Positions 44,191 to 58,479 of a stretch of 64,000 nucleotides of DNA are shown piece after piece. Location: contig NC_135718.1 in the NCBI RefSeq assembly GCF_964656455.1, positions 19,108,449 to 19,172,448 of the forward strand. Direction: 5' to 3'. The stretch comes from Halichoerus grypus. Lineage: Eukaryota > Chordata > Mammalia > Carnivora > Phocidae. A program made the position numbers and the translations under genes. The notes under the pieces were generated by a model. The model saw only the letters and a program-made list of their open reading frames with translations. It did no database searches and had not been told where the DNA came from. The stretch's first letter is position 1. Every line of letters begins with the position of its first letter.

Positions 44191-46724
44191 GAGTTCACAA
44201 AGTTTCTCAGCATTTCCTGCTCATCCCCACCTCCTGGGCAAGAGCTTCTTGGCATGTCCAGCATCTGAATTAGCCTTATGAGTCACTTTTACTTTTTTAA
44301 AAACAAAGCTCCCTGGTCACTCAGTTTGGTTTTGTTTTTGTTTTCTCCATCACCTGCAGCTGTCTCCTTTCTTTTCTCTGCCAGGGCTCATCGATCCTCC
44401 ACTGAGCAGTAACTGCTGGCTCCTTTTTTTCAACCATCCGCCTTTCTCCACATTTTTCCTTTTCTCCCTCCTTTTCAGTTCTTGATTGTTTCCTTCTTCC
44501 TCCCTGCCACCAACCTCCTCTGACTTTTGCTGGGTTCTTTCATTTACTCATTCATTTAATACATTTATTAAACACCTATGGCATATGCAGGCTGCAATGG
44601 GCAAGCACCTGAAGATCTATGAGATAATAAAAGAGAGGAATATGATTACCCATATTTAAAAGCCCAGCTAAAACAACCTCAAGCTTTCAGCAAATTACCC
44701 CAAAAGAACCCATTATGGAGTAAAATGTTCATATCCTTTTTACCCATCATCTCTACACATGATGTTTGACATCCCAGGACCCACCTTAGAAAATGCCCCT
44801 CTAGCTGGGTTTGGTTGACCAGTTTGGACCAGACCCCCCCCCCCAAAAATGGGATTCTAGTCCTAGTTCCCCCACTAACTACCTGTAAGAACTTCTTCTT
44901 AGGCCCTACTTCAGGACCTCTGTTTTTTCACCAGTAAAATTCAAAAATTGGGTTTAATTACTAGTTCCCAAGGTATTTTCCAAAGAACATGAATTTTGTG
45001 GAACTTTAATAGATATCACGAAAAATATGTGGGAGGGACTGTTCCATAATCAAATCAACCTGGAAAGAAATTGTTTTAGTAAAGTTAAAGCTGGTTTTTG
45101 GGGGACCCCAACTCTTCTCAGTATTTTTAATAAGCTAATGAGCCTTGAGAATCTTGAGAGACCAGAGTAGGAAGCTAAGTAACACTCCCCAACCTATTTA
45201 AACACAGAGGTTTTTTTTCCCAAGATACCCCAGAGTCAGTGTTACTTAGAGACCAGTTTGGAAAATATAGATGACATCCACTATCATTAACATTCCTTCC
45301 AGGTGTATTAAACACTGGCCACCTGCACCTTTGCCAAACATTAAAAAATAAGAAGCTGAAAAATAGAAAAGTATCCAAGTACCAGGAATTTTTTGTCCAT
45401 CAAATCAATCTGCAAATATTTATTATGTGCCTATTCTGTGAAAAACACAGAGCTGATCCAGCTGTGTTCTTGGCAAAAGGCATTATGTTCTACCTTAGGG
45501 TAAGTAGTGTCTGAAGCATAGAGCTGCCCAGGCCTCTGGGCCACAACGTGCACTTTCATTTCACATTTTAATTGCTCACAACCTGACTTTCTGTTTCCTA
45601 ACGCCCTGTGCTTATGGGCTTATGATAATTTAGCTGTTGGATGAGAGAGGAAGAAGCCCTTCATCTTAACTCCTTCTATCCAGAATGATGGAAGCTCAAC
45701 TTTTATTTTAAGAATGACCCATTCCAATTTAGGAGAGGATGGGCCACCACTGTTGCCTAGGATGAGACAGCTGTTCAGAGGTGGCAACAGAAACCACACT
45801 GTGTGATCAGGTAGACATACATAATGTCTCTCCTCTTCCCCGTACCCCTCAGGTTTATTGATTCCTCGAGGGACACCAAGAGTGTTTAATTTGTTAGGGT
45901 ATATGGGGGTGTGAGGGTGGAGGGTAGTTTCTAGTTTTTGCCTCTTAAGACAGGTTACTGACTGCGTCTCTAGCTAGCTCTGTGGCCTTGGCTGTTTCAC
46001 TTCCTCTCTGGGTGGATTGAATGCCTCAATCTTCACCATCAAAGGAGTTGGCCCCTGCAGGGAGTAGTCTTTAAGGAGTCAATTCAGTTCTGACACCATG
46101 ATGCTGGGCAAGGCGCTGGGAGGGCACCACCAGAGTCCTGGTAGTGGGGGACCAGAGATGAGACGGTTTGCCACTGGTGACGGAAGAACTAATCACCAGG
46201 CGTGGACAGAGGAACTATCACTCTCAGCCCAGGGGCTTTCTCTGAATACAAAGCTTGGATAACCTCCCTTCCTGCCACCCTAAAGGCAATACTGAAGGCT
46301 GAGGTAGTGTTGGAAGTACTGATGAGTTAATGTCAGTCAAAGACTTGGAAATGCACAGATGCTAGGCAAAAGACAAGCACCTCAAATTACCGTTATTGCC
46401 CTTGGAACTTCCAAGGCCTTTTCATTCTTTGGGCAAAGCCCCATCTGAGAACACAAGTTTGTTAGTAAGCTCTGTTCATGCCCTTGCATAAGATCGAGGA
46501 GAGGCCATCTCTCTCTGGGGACCGAGGGAACCAGCCCACTTCCTTAAGAAGAACTTTCAGATACCATTGTTGTTTGCAACATCTCCTTGAGCTGACATCT
46601 GCCTCCTAGTTCATCAAACCAAGGACTGAATTTTAGGAATTCCTATAAGGCACTGGATTGCTCTTTAGCAGAAATGGTAGAAGACATGGAGAGAGTTGTG
46701 TAAAGAATTCTAATGATAATGATG

Positions 46725-47010
46725 ATAACTGACATTTGTACTGTGTTTTAAGGCTCACTGAGCTTTTCACATATACTTTTACCCCATCCCTACAAGTAGA
46801 CAAGCAGATATTACTCTCCCTGTTTTAAAGATGAGGAAAATGGGGCTTGAGTGGGTCACTGGTAATCATAGGACTTTTATGATAAAGGAAAAGTGGGGAT
46901 CCCTAGTCCAAACACTTCACTTACAAACAGAGACCCCAAGAACTTGAGTTGCTCAGAACCACGTAGCTAGTTAGCAGAGCCAGAGTGCGAATGAAGTCTC
47001 AGTGTCCCTT
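46725..47010 (-). mobile_element. MIR-type relic
   Basis: GATGAGGAAAATGGGGCTTG and CACGTAGCTAGTTAGCAGAG. Confidence 0.6.
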
Positions 47011-47034
47011 ACACAGGCTAAGCAGGTGGTGGGC

Positions 47035-47048
47035 GGGGGGGGGGGGGG
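47035..47048 (+). repeat. Poly(G) run of 14
   Basis: Preceded by GGTGGTGGGC, in intergenic DNA. Confidence 0.95.
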
Positions 47049-49799
47049 TCCAGATCTTCTAGTACCTAGGCCTCTACTGGATTCTTTCTGCCACTCAACT
47101 TTGAGTCTCTTGAATAAAAGTTAAATGTCTTAGCCATTTCTGGTCACCTCCTCCTCCTCTACTATTAGAGAAGTCCATCTAAGGCCCGAGAAGTGAGGAA
47201 GGAAGGGGAATTGTGGTAGGGGAGGCTTAGTATGATATTTAGAAGCTGTTGATGGGGACATTTTTCAAAAATCTCTTTCCTAGACTAAAAAACAGACAAA
47301 TGTGAAGCATAGCACAAAGAAATAGACGCAATATTTTTAAATAGTATGTACCAAGAAAAGCTAATAAGGTTTTACTTCCCCAATTCAAGTTTCGGGAGGT
47401 TTTCTTGGTGCATTTGTCTTTGTGTGCCCCCCACCCCCACCCTGGCACCAAATTGCTCCTGCCACCTTAAGATGTAGAAGCAAGCTAAATTGGGCTCAGG
47501 AGCTACAACAGATCATCTTTTCCCCAAAAGCCCATATATTTTGACACATCCCCAAACCCGGCCTGAGTTCTAAGCCTGTAAAAACTCCAGAATTTTGCAA
47601 TCACAAGACCTTTCAGCCAGCTGCTTTTCCAGTACTTCCTACAACTGTCACATCCTGCATTGAATTAATTGTGTTGAGTCAGTGTAGAGAAGCTCTTCTC
47701 AGTTGTATCTCCAGGGGCTTTATTTGCATTCTTCTGGAACCCAGGACCCTCAGCTAGGCTGCACACTTGTCAGAATTCATCCTCTTCTCTCGAGTGAGTG
47801 CTGAGCTCACAGAAGAGGCGAGTATGCCTTCCTCCTGTCTGTGCAGCACTACTTTCCGCTCATCTCCCAGTAGAGCACAGGGAGCCTCGTATGGAAATGA
47901 GAGACTCTTCATACTGGAAAAAAAGAGGGCTGGATGATCGTGGGGTGTCATTAAGAGAGCCTGAACCACAGGGAAACACAACCAGGGAAGGCTGGAGAGG
48001 GCTGGAGGGTGGCTCAAGAGGCCAGTGCTGGGTAGACGAAGACATGCATAGAAAAGGAAGTACTGAAGGGAAGTAATCAAACCTCTATTTTGGACAGAGT
48101 GAAATAAAAGTAGTGGAAAATAAGAAGAGGTCAAGGGCAAGCCAAGGGAGATATTGTTTTGTACTATTAAATGTTTATAATAAAAATGAAGTTAGCTTCA
48201 TGGAAGGTCAGAGACAGAAGAAAGTTCCAGGAGATGGCCTAGTGAGGCCAACTTGCTTGAATAAGGATATAAACACTGAAGCCCAGAGAGGAGCAGAGGT
48301 CTGGCTCCAGGCAAGTTATAGACAGAAGTAGTACCTCTAACCTACTATATGCAGCTGCCTTCCTTTTTCCATATAGTTCTTCTCTGCCTGTGTCCTGCCC
48401 TTCAGCCTCCACTCTCTCCTCCCTCTCTGCCTCTCTCTCTTTCCAAAAAGGGCAGCTTCCAGAAAGAAAAACAAGGAGTGACATTTTAAAGCAGCTCTAG
48501 GAAATCCCCAAACCCTGCATTTAAAGCAATAGGATTGGCAGCCCTTCCGCACCATGGACAAAGCCAGCATCGAAATAGGAAATAGAAAAGACACCAAGAA
48601 CCAAGAATTCAAAAGAAAGAGGAAAATAACTCCTAAGAGGCAACTTAAAGTCTTACCCTTATGCATTTCTTGTGTGTATGTGCATTTGTGTGCATTTTGT
48701 TTTTAGAAAGTTCTCTTTGAGGGCAATGAATCTAGGCCAGTGATATATTGATGAGCTTCAAAGGGTGCCAGACCATCCTAAAATTTTATGCAAATTGTGT
48801 TGTGAATTTGCATTTTCAGCACAGACAAAAAGTCTGTAACTTTTTTTAATAGACCCCTGAAAGAGTCATGTCCCAGAAAAGATCAAGAACTTCTGGAATG
48901 CAGCATGTTATTATGTTTGGGCCCTTCTACAGAATGAATATTCCAACAAGAATTGCCAGCGGACTCCTCTGTATGTCAAACCAGGTACGGAATCAAAACA
49001 CCTTCCAAGCAACCACAACAGGAAAACAAAACAAAACAAACTTGGTTTTTAGGATAACAGTGGTCCTAAAAAGAGATAGAATGTTATCTTGGAACGTCCC
49101 AATAGTCATTCCAGTCGGGTATGGCAGACCTTCCATTATGTTGACCTCAATGGACCAGAAATATAAGCTAGATAATCTCCCAACATTTCCTAAGCTAGAT
49201 TCATAGCTCCAATAGCCATGAATTTATCTGTTAAAAAACCTCCAGCTTATTTAAGAGACAAAAGAGTATGTAGTGTCTCTCAAAATACGCTTTGCAGATA
49301 TTCCATTGCAAAAGGATTCTAGGATGAATTAACCTGGGGAAAACTCCTTATCATCTCTCTTGGAGGCTCACATAAAAAATGGTGTTTTAAAGACTCTGAG
49401 AAATCTATCATAAATAAATCCATTTAATTCTCTTTAACCCAATGTTTACTGGACTTACTTGACCATGGCACTCCTTTTTACATAATATTGATTCACATCT
49501 TATGAAATACACACCAGAAAGCACTTATATAGTAGAATGGGACCTGAGCTAGAAGCCAAGAGGCCCGGATTCTACTCCTAGTTCTGCTACTGGATTGTGT
49601 GATCATAGGTCTTCTGACTGCTCTGAAAGTGTAGGCCTTCCAGATTCTTTCTGGGCTGTGATCCAGCCAATATGATCTCTGGGCTGGCTGCTGGCCTAAG
49701 ATCCTGCTTATAACCTTTTTCTGTGATTATACATATTTTTATTCAGGAGACTGGACAGTACCTGCTACCCTAATAAGCCATTGTCTCTTAAGCGTCCTT

Positions 49800-50035
49800 T
49801 TGAAGTGGGAAGTACAGGCTTCTAGTTATGGAACGAATAAGTCACAGGTGTAAAAGACACAGCACAAGGAATAGTCAGTGGTATTGTAATAGCATTATAT
49901 GGTGACAGACAGTAGCTACACTCATGGTGAACATAGCCTAGTGTAGAGAATTGTTGAAACGTTATGTTGTACACCTGAAACCAATGTAACATTAAGTGTC
50001 AACCATACCTCAGTTTTTTAAAGAAAAGAATCCTT
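49800..50035 (+). mobile_element. L1 3'-end fragment
   Basis: TACAGGCTTCTAGTTATGGA, GCATTATATGGTGACAGACA and TTGTACACCTGAAACCAATG in L1 order. Confidence 0.75.
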
Positions 50036-51639
50036 TGGAGAGATGAGGTAAATGTCTAGGCACTAGAACAGAATAGAACCAACACTGCAAAGCTGAATCA
50101 GTCATAGACCTTATTCAACACAAAGGCAGCTAACTAATGGTCATGGGTGTTTGATGGGACTGGTTTTATTTTAATAGTAAAACAGCATTTTAATTTGTTA
50201 ATGTCACATAAGGAATTTAAGCAAGTTACACTATCTGAAAAAACACAACTAATGTATTTTAAGAGAAACCCTTCTTCCTGCCCTCACCTCCCTACTCCCA
50301 TCCCCCTCATGAATGAAGAATCTAAGAGAAGAAATAATCATAGTGTCCTTCATCCAGAATGTCCAGAATGCTTACATGATGATTAGGTTAATATTGCTTT
50401 TATAAAATGTCTCTTTTCTATTTAAAAGAAATTTTTGTAGCCTTGATTATTTATTACAAAAAAATCAATACAAAACTTCAGTATATTGAAAAAATGCTTT
50501 CCCCCCTTCTCACAGGACCATTATATATAGCAGAGAATCATCAAGAGCAGATTGGCCAATCTAGATGGAGCAATCTTCAAATTATACCCAGACACACCGT
50601 GTTTGTTTACTCTCCCCTCCCCTTCTCATAAGAATTTAAAAACACAAGCTCATACAAAAAAATGTCAGGAAATCTGAGGGACCCTGTCCAAACAGTACAC
50701 AGTTAGTTCAATATCAACAATTCACATTTTGCAACAAAGTATATGGATATGATTTCTCTTACAGAACTTTCAGTGTCAAAAAAGGAAATTAAGGCCATCA
50801 GTTTTGCCCCTTAAAAATTCACATAAAGGAAATATGAAAATATCCTGGGGCTCCGAGAATGCTCTACACTGTACGTAGGTAAGGATTACCATACTTCTTC
50901 ATTTTGAGGAAGGCAGGTGACTTGAGTTTACACAATTGCACAGCTTCTATGGGATGCTCTTGGGGCTCCCTGCTGGTGGAAAAATCCTTCCCTCTCCTCT
51001 TCCTCTTCAGGTATGTTTGAAAGACTGCACTTCTTTGAGCAACACCCTCTCCCTGAGAATTTTTCGGTATAACCTTTTACACCTTCCCCAGTACCCCAGT
51101 AGCTCTGGTGATGGGGCTGGGTTTTTTGGAAATTACCCAGCCTCTTTGAAGCCAGCAAGATTTTACCAAGCATGACCACATGACCTAAAGAGCAAATGCC
51201 TCTTTTCAAAGGACCGAAGTTATTCCCACAGGCATTATTATCCTCTGGGAGAATCCTCTATCTCAGAGAAAAGGGGTGCTGACTCTAGCTCACTTTCAAA
51301 GGTGTTTGAGTCAGTAACAGCCCTGACAGCAAGCTTTCCCAGGGAATACTAGAGGCCTGGGAGCACCTTAAGTACTACCTGTGAAGGTCTTGAGCTCTTA
51401 CACAATTGGTGGGCAAGTATTAAGGCTACATGTACGTTCTGCATCCTAGGCATGGAAGCTCTATAAAAAATTTGCGGGCATAACACAGGGAAGATGTCAT
51501 AAAAAGCAGGGGCCCAGAGCTGCAGGCAACCAAGCCAGAGATAAGTTGGAACTTGTTCCATGGAAGGGCTTTCTCCAACCACCACTGTGACCGTGTGTGT
51601 GTGCCTTAGTCTCCAACTGGGGCCACAAGATATCACTCC

Positions 51640-51800
51640 CAGGGTATGCTTGTCTGGTCTCGTGCTGGTCTCCCAGGCTCAGCTCTTCGTTTTCACTGGG
51701 GCTCCCCACTGGACTGTAGGCTCCAGAGGGGCAACAAGCCTGCCCCTGCATCAGGTACTTAGTAGATGCTTGACAATAAATTCTTTGGTGAAGGAGTAAA
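51640..51800 (+). mobile_element. L2 3' end
   Basis: GACTGTAGGCTCCAGAGGGG followed by AGGTACTTAGTAGATGCTTG. Confidence 0.6.
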
Positions 51801-52681
51801 GAAACTAATACCATTTTGATTTTCTGTTCAAGAGCACGTCTGAGGCTGTCAGTGGGAGTTTCATTTCCTGGTTTAGCCCAGCAGATGCCTGCCTGTCCTC
51901 TCCTGGGTCCGCAGGGAGCTGCTCAGGAGAATAAACTACAACAAGCGGCCTTCGGTGCCTGCAGCTGAAGCCTGACTTTGCTGAGAATGTGCCAAGGAGG
52001 GGAAACTGCGGCCATTTGTAGGGGCTTCCAGGAACGGCAGGAAGCTGGAACTCTCCGGGGGCCCAGGCACGCCGGATCCCAGGAAGAACGTGCAGAGTAA
52101 CATTCCAGCTGTCTCGGGAACACTCTGGCCTGATGGCTGAGGTGGGATGGAGGTTTCTGCCTCAGCCCAGGGGCCAGGCCCAACACCCTGAGCTGTTTGT
52201 GTTCTCACTGAGCCTGCTTCACTGGGGTGAGGACTGGTTCAGAGGAAGAGCTAACAAAAATAAAACCAGAGTGGTGAAGGGCTGTGCAGGAAGTGGCAGG
52301 CCATGGAGCCGGCGCAGAGCTCAGGTACTGAGGTGACACACCACAAGAAAGCTGCCTGACAATCAGACTCTAGAACGAAACCCGGGCTCTATTGGAGGGG
52401 TGGGTCCTCTCAGGAGTCGGGTCAATAGTACTACCAGTATTGTCAGGCAGACGGGATCTAGGTTTAGCCTCTGCCCCCGACCACATGGCTGAGCTTAGAC
52501 AAGTGACCCTTCGGAGCCTCGTTTTCCTCGTCTGGGAGCCTTTGGGAGACTTAAGCAAAAAGCGCGTGCAAAGGATCGAGCATTTATGTAGTAAGTTTCT
52601 CTCCTTCCCTTACTATTCAGCATCACTGACGGTGAAAGACAAGGCCTCCAGGAAGCAGGTGAAATCCCACTGTAGGAGATA

Positions 52682-53830
52682 ACACACCCACCACACACAC
52701 ATACACATACACCACACACATACACATGCCACACCCATGTACACACCACACACACATACACACATCACTCACATCACAAGAGCATACCACACACACAATA
52801 TACTGTACATACACACTGCACACAACATACTATACACACACCACACACATACATACACATATCACACACATCACACATGCGTACCACACACAACACATGC
52901 CACACACCTACACACCACACACACATACACCACACACATACACATGCCACACAACACATGCCACACACCTACACACCACACACACATACACATACACCAC
53001 ACACATACACATGCCACACAACACATGCCACATACCTACACACCACACACACATACACATACACCACACACATACACATGCCACACAACACATGCCACAC
53101 ACCTACACACCACACACACATACACATACACCACACACATACACATGCCACACAACACATGCCACATACCTACACACCACACACATACACATACACCACA
53201 CACATACACATGCCACACCCACGTACACACCACACACACATACACACATCACTCACATCACAAGAGCATACCACACACACAATATACTGTACATACACAC
53301 TGCACACAACATACTATACACACACCACACACATACATACACATACACATATCACACACATCACACATGCGTACCACACACAACACATGCCACACACCTA
53401 CACACCACACACACATACACATACACCACACACATACACATGCCACACAACACATGCCACACACCTACACACCACACACACATACACATACACCACACAC
53501 ATACACATACCACACAACACATGCCACACACCTACACACCACAAATGATACACTACACACATACACATGCCACACCCACGTACACACCACACACACATAC
53601 ACACATCACTCACATCACACATGCATACCACACACAATATACTACATATATACACACTGCACACAACATACTAGACGTACACACCACACGCATACATACA
53701 CATAGCACATACACATCACACATGCATACCACACACACGACGTACCACACACACACACCACACACATATACACATACCACACACATATCACACAACACAG
53801 ACACGCCACAAATCCATACACATGCTAAGT
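52682..53830. repeat. AC-rich satellite with two-level repeat structure
   Basis: About 1.15 kb of almost pure A, C and some T. A 67-base unit marked by CCTACACACCAC recurs with markers at about 52907, 52968, 53035, 53102 and 53169, giving spacings of 61, 67, 67 and 67. Above this a longer block recurs about 484 bases apart (GCATACC markers at 52782 and 53266), with a diverged third copy about 357 bases further on. Long open frames on both strands (Thr-His-rich or Cys-Val-rich) are by-products of the repeat. Confidence 0.93.
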
Positions 53831-54089
53831 TTAAAACATTTATGAATCAACAACTCTAAATCTCACAGTTCTTCCTTTGGCTGCTCCCTAATTGGAAACA
53901 GAGAGTCTTCCCTCCCCCAGCTGTTTCTGGGGCAGAGTTCCTCTAAATGTGGGTCTATTCGTGGTGATTTTGTTTCCTTTTCTCAGTCAACAGTCATCCG
54001 ACACCATTACCTGGGTGTTCTCTGCAGCCCTGTCCTTTTATTAGTTCATAAATCTGGGAACTGAGGGAATGTTTACAAAAATTCAGAAG

Positions 54090-54300
54090 GCCTCCACCAT
54101 TCACTGAGTGACTGGTGTCTGGTCCTCTCCACACCCAGCAAGATACTCCTATTATTCCCTCAGACAACAGATAAGGAAATTGAGGCTCAGAAAGATCAAA
54201 AAATTGTCGGAGGCCTCACAAGCAGTAAGGGGCAGGACTTGGACCTAATGACCTATTAGCCTGAGCTGCTTCCACCGCCCACTGCAGCCTGGCAACATAA
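54090..54300 (-). mobile_element. MIR
   Basis: AGATAAGGAAATTGAGGCTC and AAGGGGCAGGACTTGGA. Confidence 0.62.
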
Positions 54301-54829
54301 AACCCAGTTTACTCTTGAGGAGTTCCTAATCCGCTGTCCTGAATACCACCCAGACTGTTCCTCTCCCGAGTTGCTACTTGGGTTCCTTTTGGCCCAAGCT
54401 CCCTCTCCTCCCTTCTGACCTCTTCCCTCTTGGGACCCACAAGCTCTGCTCCTTTGGAGCGGCGCCCTGCAGGCAGAAGGCTGGAGGCCTCTACTTCCCC
54501 GGCCCCCGCGTGCACGGCCAACACAAACTTCTCACTGGAAAACACTGTGTCCTGCAGACAAAGGCTGTGTGTGAAGTTGGAGTATCTGCCTGACGGGTCT
54601 TCTGTGAAAAGACCCAGCTGGGGCAGCGGGGCTGCCAGGCCTGGGACAGGCAGAGTTCATAAAGAGCTTCTCCAGCCATGGAGCTCAGGCTGGACCGGAG
54701 CCAAGCGCTGCCGGCCTTGGTGCCTAAATCCTCCCTGGCCTTGGCCCCCCAGAGCCCTTTTCTGGGAAACCGACAGGAGAGCTGAATTTGCAGGAGCTGG
54801 GGGTAAAGGGGCTTCACAGCAGAAAGTGG

Positions 54830-55045
54830 GTTTGGAGTCAGGCATTCCCAGGTTTAAATCCCAGCTCTACCACCTTCTAGCTGTGTGACTTTAGGAAAGT
54901 AACTTCTGCTGGCAGCTCTTCAGCTCTCTCAACTATAAACGAAACGAGTAACATCCACTGTTCTTAGTCCAGTGCTTGAGTTTCAGTCTCCTTAGTTCTG
55001 AAATGCAAGGGTTGGGCCACATGACCTTGAGGTTTCTATCTAAAA
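54830..55045 (+). mobile_element. MIR
   Basis: TTTAAATCCCAGCTCTACCA followed by CTAGCTGTGTGACTTTAGG. Confidence 0.75.
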
Positions 55046-56039
55046 TGCTCTCATAGGAGGGGAGGGTGGGCATAAAGAAAAGTAATAAGATAAAAGAAAG
55101 AAACATAAAAAATAAAAAACGAAATAAAAGAAAATGCTCTCTATGCAGGCTGGGTTGGAGGTGTCCTTCCTACTCATGAGACAGTGGATGAGACATTGGA
55201 TGTCCTGTTTCTCTCGGGGTGAACTCAGCCCTGTGGGAGAGTTCCTGGTTTAATTCAACAAATTTTATTGAACACCCCATGACATCCTGTACTCTTTTAA
55301 GGACTCAGGGTACAAAGATAAACATAGGCCCTGCCCTTAAGGAGCTCATAGACTAAACCAGTAGGAATGATAAGACCCATAAAAGTAAGTATAGTATGCC
55401 CTGGGAAGTGATAAGTGTATTAGGAGGGGTACAGATAAGACCATGAAGGTTGAGAGCAGAAAGAGGGGGTGATTCTGGGCTAGGAGGGAGGTAAAGCTGT
55501 GGCCAATCCGTAAAGGGTCTTGAATGATAGTTTGGACTTTATAGGGCTAGACTGTTAGGAGCCATTAAAGGCTTCTGACCAGGGCAGTGGGCAGATCAGA
55601 GCCATGGGTTTGGAGCCTTTTGTTAGACCTCCAGCACCCGAAGCAACCAGACTGTGGAATTCCTAAAAGGGAGAGCCTCAGGCTCCACCATGTTACAAGG
55701 GCTTTGTTCTCTGAATGAAATAGTTCAGGACTTAAACCATGCAGTGGACAAAAGCTGCCTTCTATTCTCAATACTCCAGCCCCATGCCCACTATGTCTCT
55801 CCTCTGGGCCTTCTCAGCCAGCCCTCTCCTTGCGTGAAAGACATGAGATTGAGGCATATGGGGCCGGAGGCAGGCACCCAGCTCAGGGAAACAGTCCTGG
55901 CTCAACAAACAGTGTTCCCTGGGACCTTTGCTGCCCTACCAGTTTGCCTTGGCCCAGCTCACAGAGTTCTGGGAAGGAGTCGGCCTCTTGAGGAAAGGAT
56001 GTGTCAGTGAGTTGCAGTTGGCTTAATTTCCCTGAAGGG

Positions 56040-56040
<1 letters not shown>

Positions 56041-56070
<30 letters not shown>

Positions 56071-56104
56071 TGTGTGTGTGTGCGCGCGTGCATGTGTGTG
56101 TATG
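56041..56104. repeat. (TG)n microsatellite
   Basis: TG dinucleotides with one TTTG interruption and a CGCGCG patch near 56083. Confidence 0.95.
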
Positions 56105-56384
56105 TACTCAGGACTAGGTGTTTTGCAGCTAATTTCAGTCTGGGTCAGAACTCAGCAGCCCTCAGTCCATCAATAGCCAGAGAAGATAAGACAAACAGTC
56201 CTCTCCAGGACTGAGCAGCAATAAACTAGCCCTCCGGGTTGTAAACACAGCAATTTATCACACTCTATATTAGCAGAAGGGATCCAGGTGGGTTGTGGGT
56301 TTGGTTGAACTTCCCAGAGAGGCAAGGGTCAGCAGTGGGCCCACACTTTAGGACCCCTGTGTTTATGACCCCTGTGTTTATTTT

Positions 56385-56586
56385 ATTTTATTTTTTTAAG
56401 ATTTTATCCATTCACCCGTCATAGAGAGAGAGAGAGCACAAGCAGGGAGAGCAGAGGCAGAGGCAGAGGGAGAAGCAGGCTCCCCACCAAGCAAGGAGCC
56501 CGTTGCGGGACTAGATCCCAGGACCCTGGAATCATGACCCAAGCTGAAGGCAGGCGCCCAATGGACTGAGCCACCCAGGCATCCCT
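56385..56586 (-). mobile_element. CAN SINE
   Basis: Reverse orientation. The flank CCCCTGTGTTTA is present twice on the left and as CCCCTTGTGTTTA on the right. Confidence 0.9.
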
Positions 56587-58048
56587 AGGCCCCTTGTGTT
56601 TAGAAACACTGAAGAGGCAATGGTGAGTTCTGCCCCAGCCAGGCTCCTGCCACTTGGCCCCTCAAAGAAAGCATATACACAGCTGAGCCTGACAGGGCCT
56701 TGGAGACGAGGAAGACCCCAGGTTTTAGCGCTTCTTCTGCCACTCAGCTACCCTGTGACCTTGACCAAGTCACCTTGTCTTACTGGCACCTGTTTCCTCA
56801 TCTGTAAAATGCAGCTAATGCTTTTATCGATGGGCAAACCAGAAAGAAAATCCCAAAACACTTCTGAGTAATCAAAAGAAATTACTCCAACTGTCAGTCT
56901 GTCTCATATTCTTTACTCAGAGAAAAGCCCTTTAGATCTTTTCCTGGAGCCTGTGTTTTCTTAGTTGATGTATAATGAGGGTATGCTTGGTTTTCTGGCT
57001 TCCTGGCCTACCACAGATGACAAACAATTGATTAGCAGGGGTTGGTCGGCTAGAGATAGACATACTGATGACTGACAAAAACATAGAAGGCAACCAAGAG
57101 AGCGAGGAAGGAGAAAGAAAAATTGTAGGGCAGAAACAAGATCTTTAAAAGCAACACAAGACATTTAGTTCTATGGCAAACACACTCACATGTGTTAATA
57201 GTTCCAAAGGTCATCATGCTTAGGAGCCTCGTGTGATAATTGTTACTTACAAGGACTTACCAAAACAGGGCTTTACAAACTATTATTTTAGAAAAATTTC
57301 CTTCCAAATGTTTTAAATAAATGAAGGTTTAGTCCTTAAAAGGAAACCTCTTTGGCATTCTGAACATTCAGACATTGGGAAAGATGTACATAATCCAGGA
57401 GTGCTCTAGAGGACACGGTCATACCTGTTCTCTGCATATCAATGTTCAAATCAAATAGTAGGAATGGAGAAGCTACCAAAAATGTATGAAACCCAATCCA
57501 AATTACTGGTTGGGATAGTGAGGGGGAATAATCCCTTGGCCTCAGTTGTTCTTGAAGACAACTATTTAGGAATGGTTCTAACAAACATGTCTGTGGATGA
57601 GTTAGCCTGGAATGTAAATTCGTTTTGCCTTTACTCATGTTTAGAGTGTGAACTTTTCCCTGTATGTGTGGCATACCCACTGTGGGAAGAAGGAGAGCGG
57701 GAACCAGGAAATAACATTTCTGATCAGAAAAAACATCCTTTTCAATGAGCCAAGCTGTTGTCTTTAGGTCCATGTGAACACTGTGGGCTGGCAGAGAAAT
57801 TTAACCAATTGAGGCCCACGCTTCTGCTGCTGGTCAGGCCCTGTGTTAGGTGTGTGGGAAAGAGGGGCACCCGAGAAGGATGGGGCTGCCCTCAAGAAGC
57901 TTGTAGTCTAGTTGCTTTTCAAGGATAGGGTCTAGGTCAATATGAGGTATTGGGTAATCAGCACTCCTCCTGATGCTTTTTTCTTTAAATACATTTCACT
58001 GCACAAATAACAGTTGCTTATGTAGAAAAACAAAAAAAATATGGATGA

Positions 58049-58165
58049 GGGGTACCTGGCTGGCTCAGTCGGTAAAGCATGTGACTCTTGATCTCAGGGC
58101 CGTGAGTTCAAGCCCCAGGTTGCACGGGGAGCCTACTTAAAAAAATTGTAAAAAAACAAACAAGC
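58049..58165 (+). mobile_element. Old tRNA-Lys-like CAN SINE
   Basis: CTGGCTCAGTCGGTAAAGCA (A box) and CCGTGAGTTCAAGCCCC (B box), then an A-rich tail. It has mutations relative to a tRNA and no tRNA 3' end. Confidence 0.85.
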
Positions 58166-58479
58166 AAAAAACCCAAGAAAGTACAGATGAGAAGACCGAA
58201 AAACTAAAAGCATCTTCAATCACATCACACAGAAATAACCAATATTAACATTTGTATTAATAACCAATATTAACAAGTTGTGGAGTTGTTTGTGTAAATG
58301 ACTACATTAATAGGATCACACAGCACATGGGTCTTTTTTACTCAAAAAAAAATATGGGTCCCTTAACACATTCAGAGTGAATGAGAAAAGAAAAACCTCA
58401 GAGACAGATCATCTATACTGGGAACATACAATCCTCATCTACTCCAAATAGAAATTCCTGAAATATTAACAATATGAGT

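Noticed and set aside
52726..53859. 377-residue Thr/His-rich open frame and overlapping long frames on both strands
   Set aside because: All come from the AC-rich satellite, which lacks stop codons in several frames. There is no start context, splice structure or family resemblance.
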